From contig NZ_VFPB01000004.1 of NCBI RefSeq assembly GCF_006716465.1, positions 265,526 to 329,525 on the forward strand: a DNA stretch of 64,000 bases, in the 5' to 3' direction. A model generated the notes under the pieces. That model was given only the letters and a program-made list of their open reading frames with translations. It had not been told where the DNA came from and did no database searches. The stretch's first letter is position 1. The number at the start of each line of letters is the position of its first letter. Of this stretch, positions 55,582-63,909 are shown one piece after another. This DNA is from Pseudoxanthomonas sp. 3HH-4. GTDB taxonomy: Bacteria; Pseudomonadota; Gammaproteobacteria; Xanthomonadales; Xanthomonadaceae. A program made the translations under genes and the position numbers.

Positions 55582-57018
55582 ATGACCAGCAAGAAGACCG
55601 CGGACAAGGCCCGCACCGCACGTACCCGCATCGAGCACGACAGCATGGGCGAGCTGCAGGTACCCATTGACGCTCTGTGGGGTGCGCAGACCCAGCGTGC
55701 CGTGCAGAACTTCCCGATTTCCGGGCGGCCGATGCCGCGCGGGTTCATCCGCGCGCTCGGGCTGGTGAAGGGCGCGGCAGCCGACGTCAATGCCGGTCTG
55801 GGCCTGCTGCCCAAGGGCATCGCCAAGGCCGTGCAGGCCGCCGCCGCGGAAGTAGCGTCAGGCGAGCATGACGCGCACTTCCCGATCGATGTCTACCAGA
55901 CCGGATCGGGCACCTCGTCGAACATGAACGCCAACGAGGTGATCGCCACGCTGGCGACGCGTGCGGGCAAGGCGGCGGTGCACCCGAACGACCACGTCAA
56001 CCTGGGGCAGAGCTCCAACGACGTCATCCCGACCGCCTTGCGCGTCGCGGCGCAACTGGCGGTGATGGAGGACCTGCTGCCGGCCGTCAGGCATCTGCGC
56101 AAGACCATCGACGCGCGTGGCAAGGCGCTGGCGAAAGTGGTCAAGACCGGTCGCACGCACCTGATGGATGCGATGCCGTTGACCTTCGGCCAGGAGTTCT
56201 CCGCATGGTCGGCGCAACTGTCCTCGGCACAGGCGCGCATCGAGGACACGCTCAAGCGTGTGCGCCGCCTCCCGCTGGGCGGTACGGCGATCGGGACCGG
56301 CATCAATGCCGATCCGCGCTTCGGTATGCGCGTCGCAAAGGTGTTGTCCACGATGACCGGCACGCGCTTCGAGAGCGCGGAGAACAAGTTCGAGGGGCTT
56401 GCGGCGCAGGATGATGCGGTCGAGTTGTCCGGCCAGCTCAGCGTGCTGGCCGTCGCGCTGACCAAGATCGCCAACGACCTGCGCTGGATGAACTCCGGGC
56501 CGTTGGCGGGCCTGGGCGAAGTGGAGCTGCCGGCACTGCAACCGGGCAGTTCCATCATGCCGGGCAAGGTGAATCCGGTGATCCCGGAGGCCACGGTGAT
56601 GGTGTGCGCGCAGGTGATGGGCTACCACACCGCCGTGACGGTGGCCGGCCAGACCGGCAACTTCCAGTTGAACGTCACACTGCCGCTGATCGCGAACAAC
56701 CTGCTGGACGGCATCCAACTGCTGTCGAACGTGACGCGGCTGCTGGCGGATGACTGCATCGCCGGCCTCAAGGTGCGTGGCGACCGAGTGCAGGAAGCGC
56801 TGGACCGCAATCCGATCCTGGTGACGGCATTGAACCCGGTGATCGGTTACGAAAAGGGCGCCGCCATCGCCAAGCAGGCCTACAAGCAGAACCGGCCTGT
56901 GCTGGACGTGGCGCGTGAAGTGACCGGCCTGCCGGAAAAGACCCTCAAGCCGCTGTTGGACCCGGCCGTCCTGGCCAGGGGCGGCATCCACGGCAAACCG
57001 GGGGGCGGCGGCGGTTGA
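55582..57018 (+). CDS. fumC: Class II fumarate hydratase
   Basis: 478 residues. GSSIMPGKVNPVIPE signature loop, TGRTHLMDAMPLTFGQE (catalytic His region), and QTGSGTSSNMNANEV. Iron-free fumarase of the TCA cycle. ATG 55582 has AGGAGA upstream; an earlier in-frame ATG (55516) adds an unlikely leader. It is divergent from purB; both belong to the same superfamily. Confidence 0.96.
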   Translation: MTSKKTADKARTARTRIEHDSMGELQVPIDALWGAQTQRAVQNFPISGRPMPRGFIRALGLVKGAAADVNAGLGLLPKGIAKAVQAAAAEVASGEHDAHFPIDVYQTGSGTSSNMNANEVIATLATRAGKAAVHPNDHVNLGQSSNDVIPTALRVAAQLAVMEDLLPAVRHLRKTIDARGKALAKVVKTGRTHLMDAMPLTFGQEFSAWSAQLSSAQARIEDTLKRVRRLPLGGTAIGTGINADPRFGMRVAKVLSTMTGTRFESAENKFEGLAAQDDAVELSGQLSVLAVALTKIANDLRWMNSGPLAGLGEVELPALQPGSSIMPGKVNPVIPEATVMVCAQVMGYHTAVTVAGQTGNFQLNVTLPLIANNLLDGIQLLSNVTRLLADDCIAGLKVRGDRVQEALDRNPILVTALNPVIGYEKGAAIAKQAYKQNRPVLDVAREVTGLPEKTLKPLLDPAVLARGGIHGKPGGGGG

Positions 57019-57033
57019 GGGTGTCGCCGCGGA

Positions 57034-57459
57034 TCAGTCGCGCGGCGGCCATTCGCCGGGGATCTTCATCCCCGACAGCATGGCCAGAGCGCCTTCGCAC
57101 ATCTGCTGCTTCTGCTCGGGCGTGCCGGTGTCCAGCCGCCCCAGTCGTTGGGCCAGCGTGCGCTCCCGGTATCCGGCCAGCGTGTCGCCGGGTTCGAATT
57201 CGGCCAGTGTCAGCAGGCGCCCGCGCTCGATCTGGTCCTGGTGTGTGTTGACGTAGCGGAAATACGCCGGCGCCGCACGCTGCAGGTAGGTGGCATCGGT
57301 GGTGGCGCATTTCTCGATCAGTACCGGCATCGCGAACGTCGCGACGTAGGCGATGTGGTCCTGGAACGCGCGTTCCCGCCCTGGATCAGCGACATCCGCC
57401 GCATGCGCGCTGGAGATACCCAGGGCGACAGCCAGGGCGATAGGCAATAGCGTCTTCAT
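57034..57459 (-). CDS. Exported hypothetical protein
   Basis: 141 residues with a signal peptide (KTLLPIALAVALGISSAHA). Mature protein is mostly helical, with two cysteines (EKCATTD, QQMCEGA) likely to form a disulfide. No domain recognised. It is the last gene of the long minus-strand unit. ATG 57459 sets the signal peptide. Confidence 0.75.
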   Translation of the reverse strand: MKTLLPIALAVALGISSAHAADVADPGRERAFQDHIAYVATFAMPVLIEKCATTDATYLQRAAPAYFRYVNTHQDQIERGRLLTLAEFEPGDTLAGYRERTLAQRLGRLDTGTPEQKQQMCEGALAMLSGMKIPGEWPPRD

Positions 57460-57524
57460 GTCGTTTCCCGCAGGGTTGGTGCGCACTAGGGCGCTGGCGC
57501 GCCGCCCGGGCGGCGCGGGAGGCG

Positions 57525-58199
57525 TCAACGGGAGGGGGATTCCGCCGGCTCAGCGGCTGCGGCCGCATCGGCTTCCGCCGCCGCGTTCACGTTCGAGCCG
57601 TCCTTCGCATCACCGTGGATGGTTTCGCCGATCGCGCGTCCGACGTCTTCACCTGCGGCATAGCTGCTGCTCTGGCTGCTGCGACAATCCTCGACGTCAT
57701 CCAGGTCCATCGTCGCGTACGGCTGAAACGAGGGCAGTGCCGCGGCGAGATCCTGCTGCGCCTTGTACAGGCCGGGAAGGCGGTCGCAGATCTTCATCGC
57801 CTCTGCTTCCACCTTCTTCGCCTCGGCGTCGATCTGCTGCTCGATCTGGTCCGGATTGCCGCTGAAGATGCCTTTCACTGCTGCACCGACGGCCTTGCCC
57901 GCCAGCTTGGCGCCTTCTTTGCCCGTCGCGATGCCCGCATCGGCGATGCCGCCGAGTTCACGATGGTAGGCCACGAGCAGCGCGCGCTGGGCATCGGTCA
58001 CCTCGACCGTCTTGCCGTCGATGATGAAGTCGCCCTTGGCCGAGATCTCCGCCTTCGGGTGACCGGTGGCGTTGAGCTTGAGGTTCTGGCCCCACAAGGC
58101 ACCGGATACTTCGGCGCTGTCGCCTGGCTGCGGGCCCCGGGAGCACGCGGCCAGCAACAGAAGGGAGAGTGCCGACGCGATCGGAATGATGCGGTTCAT
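57525..58199 (-). CDS. DUF2884 family lipoprotein (paralogue 3)
   Basis: 224 residues with lipobox LAAC (Cys19). DUF2884/YggN-like: HPKAEISAKGDFIIDGKTVEV, ALLVAYHRELGGIADAGIATG, and PYATMDLDDVEDC near the C-terminus. Shares these blocks with the genes at 59132 and 59901. Function unknown; the blocks resemble envelope stress-type lipoproteins. Ends with a low-complexity Ala/Glu tail. Confidence 0.87.
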   Translation of the reverse strand: MNRIIPIASALSLLLLAACSRGPQPGDSAEVSGALWGQNLKLNATGHPKAEISAKGDFIIDGKTVEVTDAQRALLVAYHRELGGIADAGIATGKEGAKLAGKAVGAAVKGIFSGNPDQIEQQIDAEAKKVEAEAMKICDRLPGLYKAQQDLAAALPSFQPYATMDLDDVEDCRSSQSSSYAAGEDVGRAIGETIHGDAKDGSNVNAAAEADAAAAAEPAESPSR

Positions 58200-58214
58200 G
58201 TCGTTCCTTGGAAG

Positions 58215-59051
58215 TCAGTGATGCTTGGGAATGTCGAGCGCGCCCTTGACGCCTTCGTGGTCAACGTCGCCACTGCCGACGGAGCGAACAGTCAGGCCAC
58301 CGCTGACGTTGCGGACCTCCACGCCACCGGAGCCAACCGAGCCGACCACCACGTCACCGGTGATGTCGCGCAGATCCGCGCCGCCGGAGCCGATCGAGCC
58401 GATCTCGACGTCACCGCCGCCCGACAGGCTGAAGCCGCCCGACCCGATGCTGCCGACGTGGGTCGGGCCACGCACCTTGTCCGCCTCCACATCGCCCGAA
58501 CCGATCGACACAACTTTCAGGCTGCCGGCACCCTGGATATCGATGTCGCCCGAGCCCACCGAGGTGGCGGCGAGTCCGCGGATATCGCGGCCCACGGCAT
58601 GGCCGGACCCGACATCGGCGCTGAACACCGGCGCACCCCTGACCTCGGCTTCGCCCGAGCCGACCTTCACCTGCACGGGTAGGTGGTCGGGCAGGGTCGC
58701 CGTCAGGTTCATGTAGGCGTAGTTGCTGCCGAACGAAAGACCGCTGAAGCCGCCTTCCTGGTACATCCGCACGATCAGCTTGTCGCCGGCACGCCGCTGT
58801 TCGATCTTCAGGCGAGCGAGCCGGTCGGCGTGACTGCTGCAGGCCCTGCCATCCATCGCGGCAGGCGCACCGGCGCGCGACTCCACCGTCAGATCGTGCG
58901 GGCCGACCTCGAACACCACGGTCTTTGCGTCGCCGATGTCGAGCGTCAGCTGGCGTGGCGCTTCGTGCTTGCAGTACCTGTCCGACGCCAGCGCGGGTGC
59001 GGACAGGGAGAGCAGGGCGAGCAGCGGGGAAGCGATAAGAGCGGTACGCAT
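58215..59051 (-). CDS. DUF4097-type exported repeat protein (beta-helix)
   Basis: 278 residues with a signal peptide (RTALIASPLLALLSLSAPALA). The last ~150 residues contain eight [V/I]GSG units at residues 130, 147, 165, 183, 202, 220, 239 and 258, spaced 17-19 residues apart, which suggests a right-handed beta-helix of the DUF2807/DUF4097 class. Two Cys are near the N-terminus. Usually linked with GntR-ABC modules; role unknown. It lies 15 bases before DUF2884 paralogue 3. Confidence 0.85.
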   Translation of the reverse strand: MRTALIASPLLALLSLSAPALASDRYCKHEAPRQLTLDIGDAKTVVFEVGPHDLTVESRAGAPAAMDGRACSSHADRLARLKIEQRRAGDKLIVRMYQEGGFSGLSFGSNYAYMNLTATLPDHLPVQVKVGSGEAEVRGAPVFSADVGSGHAVGRDIRGLAATSVGSGDIDIQGAGSLKVVSIGSGDVEADKVRGPTHVGSIGSGGFSLSGGGDVEIGSIGSGGADLRDITGDVVVGSVGSGGVEVRNVSGGLTVRSVGSGDVDHEGVKGALDIPKHH

Positions 59052-59131
59052 CGGCGGGTCTCCGGAATCAGGTCAGTCATGCGGAAGCTGCCGGCGGCGA
59101 GGGGCGGCGCGCCCGGCGAACTCGATGGGGG

Positions 59132-59809
59132 TTACCGCTTGGCAAACTCGCGGCGGACTTCCTCCTCGCAGTCCTCGACATCGTCCGCTTCCAGCGTGGC
59201 GTAGGGACGGAATGGCGGCAGGCTGGCGGACAGGCGCTCCTGGCTGTCCCGCAACGCCGGCAGGCTGTGGCAGATCTGCCGAACGCCCGGCTCGATGGTT
59301 TCCCTCACAGTCTTTTCCACGCGGCGCTCCAGGCTGCCGGTCATGGCGCCGAACACCAGGCTGAAGATGCCCCGGTCCACCACATCCAACGCCGCTTGCG
59401 CGCTGCGCTCGCCGATGTCGATGCCGACCTTGGCGATGTCGATCATCTGGCCGCGATAACTCAGCAGTTCCTGCCGCTGGCGGTCGTCGATGGCGACCGG
59501 CGTGCCTTCGATCAGGAAGTCACCAAGGGGAGTTATCTCCGCCTTCGGAAGTGATGTGTCCTTGTCGGCGGCGCGGTTGCCGGACGATGCTCCGAAGCGC
59601 ATGTTGTCGCCCAGCTGCAGATTGCCGGTTTCCAACTCACGGCGGGCAACGGCCAGTTCTGCCCGCACTTCGTTGCGCGCGCTCGCCAGGTCGGCACTGA
59701 TCTCGCGGTCGATGCTGCCTTCCTTCGTGTTCGCTGCCAGTGCGGCGAGCGGCAGCAGACTCGCCAGCAGCAGGGGCATCAGGGCGCGGCGGATGCGTGT
59801 GGAATGCAT
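59132..59809 (-). CDS. DUF2884 family exported protein (paralogue 2)
   Basis: 225 residues. Signal peptide RRALMPLLLASLLPLAALA without a lipobox. Contains PKAEITPLGDFLIEGTPVAID, SYRGQMIDIAKVGIDIGE and PYATLEADDVEDC, parallel to the other two paralogues. A charged helix (RNEVRAELAVARRELETGN) precedes the domain, as in paralogue 1. Function unknown. ATG 59809 chosen for the signal peptide. Confidence 0.86.
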   Translation of the reverse strand: MHSTRIRRALMPLLLASLLPLAALAANTKEGSIDREISADLASARNEVRAELAVARRELETGNLQLGDNMRFGASSGNRAADKDTSLPKAEITPLGDFLIEGTPVAIDDRQRQELLSYRGQMIDIAKVGIDIGERSAQAALDVVDRGIFSLVFGAMTGSLERRVEKTVRETIEPGVRQICHSLPALRDSQERLSASLPPFRPYATLEADDVEDCEEEVRREFAKR

Positions 59810-59900
59810 GTCGGTTCTCCTTTGTATGGGGGATACACGCGTCATTCGCGAAACCCTCAGGGATTGCGTGCCGCGCGAGATGCGGCCGACGGTGGAAAAC

Positions 59901-60569
59901 TCAGAAGCTCCAGTTGCCGTCGCCGTTGGCATCGCCGCAGTCATCCACGTCGGACTGGTCCATGCCCGCGTAAGGCTTGAACTCGGGCAGTGCGGCAGCC
60001 AGTGCCTGCTGCGCGTTGAGCAGTCCCGGCAGGCGTGTGCACAGCTGCGCCACCATGGGCTTGATCTTCGCCTTGGCCTGTTCACCGACCTGCTGGCCGA
60101 TCTCGTCGCCTGACTGGCCGGCCAGTACGCCCTTCAAGGCCGAGGCCGCGGCATCGATGCCCACGCGGGCACCTTCCATGCCGATGGCCATGCCGTCGCC
60201 GACCACGCCCAGCAACTCGCCGCGATAGGCAAGCACCAGCGCCTTCTGTTCCGGCGTGGTCGCGACCGCCTTGCCTTCGATCAACAGGTCGCCGGTCGGG
60301 GTTATCTCGGCCTTGGGCAGGGATTCGTTTTCGTTGCGGTTGAGCGACAGATTCTCGCGAGCCAGGCGTTCGCGCGCGGTGGCTATTTCCTCGCGGGCCT
60401 TTTCCATTTCCTGGCTGGCCTCGCCCAGGCCCTTGGCCACTTCGCCCATCGCTTCGGCGGCGATGCCCGTGGGCGCGTTGTCCTGCTTGTCCTGTGGCGG
60501 TTGGCAGCCCGCCAGCAACAGGGCGGCGGCGATGGAGGCGCTGCGGACCAGTAGAGCGTTCTTGCGCAT
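59901..60569 (-). CDS. DUF2884 family lipoprotein (paralogue 1)
   Basis: 222 residues with lipobox LAGC (Cys22). PKAEITPTGDLLIEGKAVAT, LAYRGELLGVVGDGMAIGMEG and PYAGMDQSDVDDC define it as a paralogue of the genes at 59132 and 57525. A charged coiled-coil-like helix (GEASQEMEKAREEIATARERL) follows the lipid anchor. First of the three; it follows the ABC permease gene. Confidence 0.87.
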   Translation of the reverse strand: MRKNALLVRSASIAAALLLAGCQPPQDKQDNAPTGIAAEAMGEVAKGLGEASQEMEKAREEIATARERLARENLSLNRNENESLPKAEITPTGDLLIEGKAVATTPEQKALVLAYRGELLGVVGDGMAIGMEGARVGIDAAASALKGVLAGQSGDEIGQQVGEQAKAKIKPMVAQLCTRLPGLLNAQQALAAALPEFKPYAGMDQSDVDDCGDANGDGNWSF

Positions 60570-60631
60570 GGAGATGTCCCTTGTCATGTCGGATCAAAGC
60601 GGGCGGCGTTGGGGCGCCGCCCCGGGGAGGT

Positions 60632-61630
60632 TTATTCGCTTTCGCGCCAGCGACGCAGGTAGATCGCACCGACGATCAGGGCGACACCGATCACCGCACC
60701 GATCCAAAGATCGGCCGTGGCGAAGGCCTGCCAGCTGCGGGTCAGGTCGATGGCATTGGCCAGTTCGTCCGGCGAGTTGAAGTCGGCATGCGGGTTGGCG
60801 GCTCCCCCCGGCAGGGTGGGGAACCAAGCGCCCGGGATGACGCTCGCCAACCCGCGGTAGACCACGGTGTACCAGATCAGATCGTGGCGGACCTCCAGGC
60901 CCGGCAGGATGTCGGTCATGCTGATGATGACGCACGCCAGCACCGGCACCAGCACCGCCCAGAGGAACGGCTTGCTGCGCGACCAGGCCGAGCAGAACAT
61001 CAGCCAGCCCACCGCCGGCAATGCCCAGAACACGTAGACGGGCAGGGAGGCAAGCACGCCGCCGATGATGCGCAGCGGATGCGAATGGGTGAACACTGCA
61101 CCGCCCGCGGGCAGGCCGTTGATGGAAATGGTCAGCGCCGAGATCAGCCACATGGCCAAGCCGATCAGAATGCCGACCCCCACCGCCAGCAACGGTGCCA
61201 GCACCAGGGCCCACGCCAGCTTTGACAGCACCATGTGCGTATCGGAGATCGGCAAGGACTTCCAGAACAGCACGCTGCGGTCGCGGCGGTCGTCGTACAG
61301 CGTGCCCAAGGCGTAGAAGAAGACCACGAAGGCCAGGACCACGCAGGCCAGGATCACGCCGCCCAACAGCATGCCGTCGCCGATGCCACCGACTATCTGG
61401 TGGGCTTTTTCCGGCGCCTCCTCGACGCTGAAGCCACCGCCGTTCATCTGGCCACGTGCGGCGATGCTGCCAATGACGGCCAGGATCAGGTTGAGCACCA
61501 CGAAGATGCCGCCGGTGATGACAGGCGCCCAGAAGAAGCCGCCACGGTTTTCCCAGAACTCGCGCTTCAGCAACCACGTGAACGCGCCCGGCTTGGAGGA
61601 TTTGCCCAACGTCGAAGTCACGGCGTTCAT
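60632..61630 (-). CDS. ABC transporter permease (ABC-2 type)
   Basis: 332 residues with about six membrane helices and a large loop after helix 1. WLLKREFWENRGGFFWAPV start, then VVFFYALGTLYDDRRDRSVLFWKSLPISDT, the typical ABC-2 signature. Membrane half of the transporter made with the ATPase encoded just upstream; ATG overlaps the ATPase stop (61627-61630). Substrate unknown. Confidence 0.88.
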   Translation of the reverse strand: MNAVTSTLGKSSKPGAFTWLLKREFWENRGGFFWAPVITGGIFVVLNLILAVIGSIAARGQMNGGGFSVEEAPEKAHQIVGGIGDGMLLGGVILACVVLAFVVFFYALGTLYDDRRDRSVLFWKSLPISDTHMVLSKLAWALVLAPLLAVGVGILIGLAMWLISALTISINGLPAGGAVFTHSHPLRIIGGVLASLPVYVFWALPAVGWLMFCSAWSRSKPFLWAVLVPVLACVIISMTDILPGLEVRHDLIWYTVVYRGLASVIPGAWFPTLPGGAANPHADFNSPDELANAIDLTRSWQAFATADLWIGAVIGVALIVGAIYLRRWRESE

Positions 61631-62502
61631 GCGTAGGTTCCTTTCATGATGGCGACGAACAGGTCGGCCAGGCCAGGGGTACGGATTTCGCCGAGGGCGG
61701 CGAGATGTCCTTTCGGCACGCCGTCGAACAACAGTACGGTCTTGCCGAAGGGCAGGGCGCGTTCGTCGATGGGTTTCAGGGCGCGGGCCTGGTCGACCGC
61801 CTCGCCACTGACCAGCACCTCGGTGTAGCGCTCGGCCATGTCCTCCATCTGCGAGGTCAGCACGATCTTGCCGTCGCGGATGAACATGACGTCGGTGAGG
61901 ATGTGCTCGATCTCCTCCACCTGGTGGGTGGTGACGATGATGGTCTTCTGTTCGTCGAAGTAATCCTCCAGCAGGCGCTGGTAGAACTGCTTGCGGTACA
62001 GGATGTCCAGGCCCAGCGTGGGCTCGTCTAGCACCAGCAGCTTCGCGTCGATGGCCATCACCAGCGCCAGGTGCAGTTGCACGATCATGCCCTTGGACAT
62101 TTCGCGCACGCGCAGGTTGGGCTTCAACTGGGTATTGGCGAGGAAACGCTCGCATTTGGCGCGATCGAAGCGCGGATGCACGCCGCCTACGAAGTCGATG
62201 GCCTCCTTGACCTTCATCCAGCGCGGCAGCACCGCCACGTCGGCGATGAAGCAGACATCCTTCATCAGCTCGTCGCGGTCCTTGCGCGGATCCATGCCCA
62301 GCACCTTCAGCTGGCCCTCGAACGGCGTCAGGCCCAGGATGGCCTTGAGCGCGGTGGTCTTGCCGGCCCCGTTGGGACCGATCAGACCGATGATCTTGCC
62401 CGCTTCGATCTCGAAGCTCGTGTTGTCCAGCGCAAGCTTGTTCCTGTAGGCCTTGCGCAGGCCGTGGGCCGACACCACGGCGTTGGCGATTGCGGCATTC
62501 AT
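61627..62502 (-). CDS. ABC transporter ATP-binding protein
   Basis: 291 residues. Walker A GPNGAGKTT, signature loop VREMSKGMIVQLHLAL (a degenerate LSGGQ), Walker B LLVLDEPTLGLD, and H-loop TTHQVEE. YtrB/YhaQ type. Partner of the permease at 60632. Its ATG shares one base with the stop of the GntR gene (TGATG). Typical GntR(YtrA)-ABC pairs respond to envelope or cell-wall stress. Confidence 0.93.
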   Translation of the reverse strand: MNAAIANAVVSAHGLRKAYRNKLALDNTSFEIEAGKIIGLIGPNGAGKTTALKAILGLTPFEGQLKVLGMDPRKDRDELMKDVCFIADVAVLPRWMKVKEAIDFVGGVHPRFDRAKCERFLANTQLKPNLRVREMSKGMIVQLHLALVMAIDAKLLVLDEPTLGLDILYRKQFYQRLLEDYFDEQKTIIVTTHQVEEIEHILTDVMFIRDGKIVLTSQMEDMAERYTEVLVSGEAVDQARALKPIDERALPFGKTVLLFDGVPKGHLAALGEIRTPGLADLFVAIMKGTYA

Positions 62503-62864
62503 CACTTCTTCCCCTTGGATTGCAGCAGATCTTCGATGGACAGGCCCAGGCGCTCGATGCGCTCGGCGACGGCGGGCCATTCCTCGGTCAGGAACCGCTC
62601 GCGCTCGGTGCCGCGCAGCTTCTTGGCCGCCTCGTCGGTGACGAACATGCCTAGGCCGCGGCGCTTCTCTACCAGGGCTTCATCCGCCAGCTCCTGGTAG
62701 GCACGCGAAACGGTGATCGGGTTGAGCTGGTACTCCGCCGCCACCTGGCGGACGGAGGGCAGCGCGTCACCCGGCTTCAGGATGCCGTCCAGCATCATCG
62801 CGATCACGCGATCCTTCAGCTGGCGGTAGATGGGAGCGCCGTCGCTCCATTGGATGGATGTCAT
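62502..62864 (-). CDS. YtrA subfamily GntR transcriptional regulator
   Basis: 120 residues. Winged helix-turn-helix APIYRQLKDRVIAMMLDGILKPGDALPSVRQ (motifs YRQLKDRV and LPSVRQVA) and QLNPITVSRAYQELADEALV, the GntR recognition helix. A short C-terminal dimerisation helix follows, as in YtrA, where no large ligand domain is present. It probably represses its own unit at the palindrome at 63155. Confidence 0.92.
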   Translation of the reverse strand: MTSIQWSDGAPIYRQLKDRVIAMMLDGILKPGDALPSVRQVAAEYQLNPITVSRAYQELADEALVEKRRGLGMFVTDEAAKKLRGTERERFLTEEWPAVAERIERLGLSIEDLLQSKGKK

Positions 62865-62867
62865 GGC

Positions 62868-63128
62868 TCAGCTCCTCGGACGCAGCGATTGGCCAAAGGA
62901 GAAATAGGGCATGGCCAGCGATGCTCGCGCGCGGCGCTTGTGCTGCCGGGCTTCGGGCTTGCCGTCGTCGCCTGCGATCTCGAGGGCTTCGGATTCCAGC
63001 GCGCCCACCAGCGCGACGGACTCCACCTCGGCCGTGCGTGCGCCGGTGACGGCCGCCAGCGCGCCCACTGCCAGCAGCAGGCCACCGACAGCGAGGCTGG
63101 GCAGGGCGTGGGTCAATTTCTGGTTCAT
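62868..63128 (-). CDS. Small membrane protein heading the GntR-ABC unit
   Basis: 86 residues. One predicted membrane helix (LPSLAVGGLLLAVGALAAVTG) and a polar tail with acidic then basic stretches. No domain recognised. ATG 63128 has GGGGGA upstream and the stop lies 3 bases before the GntR start, which supports a real first gene. It could sense or gate the transporter. Confidence 0.75.
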   Translation of the reverse strand: MNQKLTHALPSLAVGGLLLAVGALAAVTGARTAEVESVALVGALESEALEIAGDDGKPEARQHKRRARASLAMPYFSFGQSLRPRS

Positions 63129-63154
63129 GGCATCCCCCCGTGAGTTGGGTGAGT

Positions 63155-63195
63155 GGTGTTGTATTCAACTATAACACCAAAACACAGGCCGTCAA
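63155..63195 (-). promoter_or_regulatory. Promoter with overlapping GntR operator for the GntR-ABC-DUF2884 unit
   Basis: On the minus strand: -35 TTGACG (63190-63195), 16-bp spacer, -10 TATAGT (63168-63173). A 24-bp imperfect palindrome, GGTGTT...AACACC at its ends (63155-63178), covers the -10 box. That geometry is expected for autorepression by a YtrA-type regulator; the gene encoded 291 bases downstream is one. Confidence 0.7.
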
Positions 63196-63263
63196 CGGGG
63201 TGAGCGGGTTTTGTCACCCAACTGAAGGCATACTTGTCATGTTCGTAATAGTGGGGTGAGGTC

Positions 63264-63827
63264 ATGAAGTTCAAGTCATTGAAAATGCTGTCATTTCTTG
63301 CGCTTGTGAGCGTCTCCGCGACCGTGCTGGCAGCCGGTTTGCTGGACGTCGCCTACCGTCCACTGGCCGGCAAGGCCCCCGTCAACCTGAAGGAAAAGTA
63401 TGCGGGTCAGGTGCTGCTGGTGGTGAACACTGCCAGCAAATGCGGCTACACGCCGCAGTACGAGGGGCTGGAGTCGCTGCACCAGCGCTACGCCGGACAG
63501 GGCTTCGCGGTGCTCGGCTTTCCTTCCAATGACTTCAGGGGCCAGGAGCCGGGCAGCGAAAAGGAAATCCAGGAGTTCTGCACGCTGACCTATGGCGTCA
63601 AGTTTCCGATGTTCGAGAAAGTGACGGTGACGGGCGAACAAGCGACGCCGCTTTATCGCTCACTGGCGCAGGCGACGGGTACCGCGCCTGGCTGGAACTT
63701 CCACAAGTACCTGATCAGCCGCGACGGTCGCGTGGTGGCGAACTTCCCCAGCAAGGTCTCGCCTGAAGACCCCGCCGTGGTGGAAGCGATCGAGCGCGAA
63801 TTGAAGGCCCCGCGCGCCGCGCGTTGA
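63264..63827 (+). CDS. Exported glutathione peroxidase family protein
   Basis: 187 residues with an unusual N-terminal signal sequence (LKMLSFLALVSVSATVLA). Peroxidatic Cys60 in NTASKCGYTPQYE, Gln94 in GFPSNDFRGQEPG and Trp144-Asn145 in GWNFHKYL form the catalytic tetrad; Cys106 in EFCTLTYG is a candidate resolving Cys. Reduces hydroperoxides, probably with thioredoxin. The signal suggests a periplasmic location, unlike cytoplasmic BtuE. Divergent from the GntR unit. Confidence 0.9.
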   Translation: MKFKSLKMLSFLALVSVSATVLAAGLLDVAYRPLAGKAPVNLKEKYAGQVLLVVNTASKCGYTPQYEGLESLHQRYAGQGFAVLGFPSNDFRGQEPGSEKEIQEFCTLTYGVKFPMFEKVTVTGEQATPLYRSLAQATGTAPGWNFHKYLISRDGRVVANFPSKVSPEDPAVVEAIERELKAPRAAR

Positions 63828-63909
63828 TGCAGTGCCTTCGCGGGTGGCTGGCATGCCACAATATGGGTTTGGCGCCGCCATCGTGGCGCAGGTTCCAGGA
63901 GCAGAAAGG

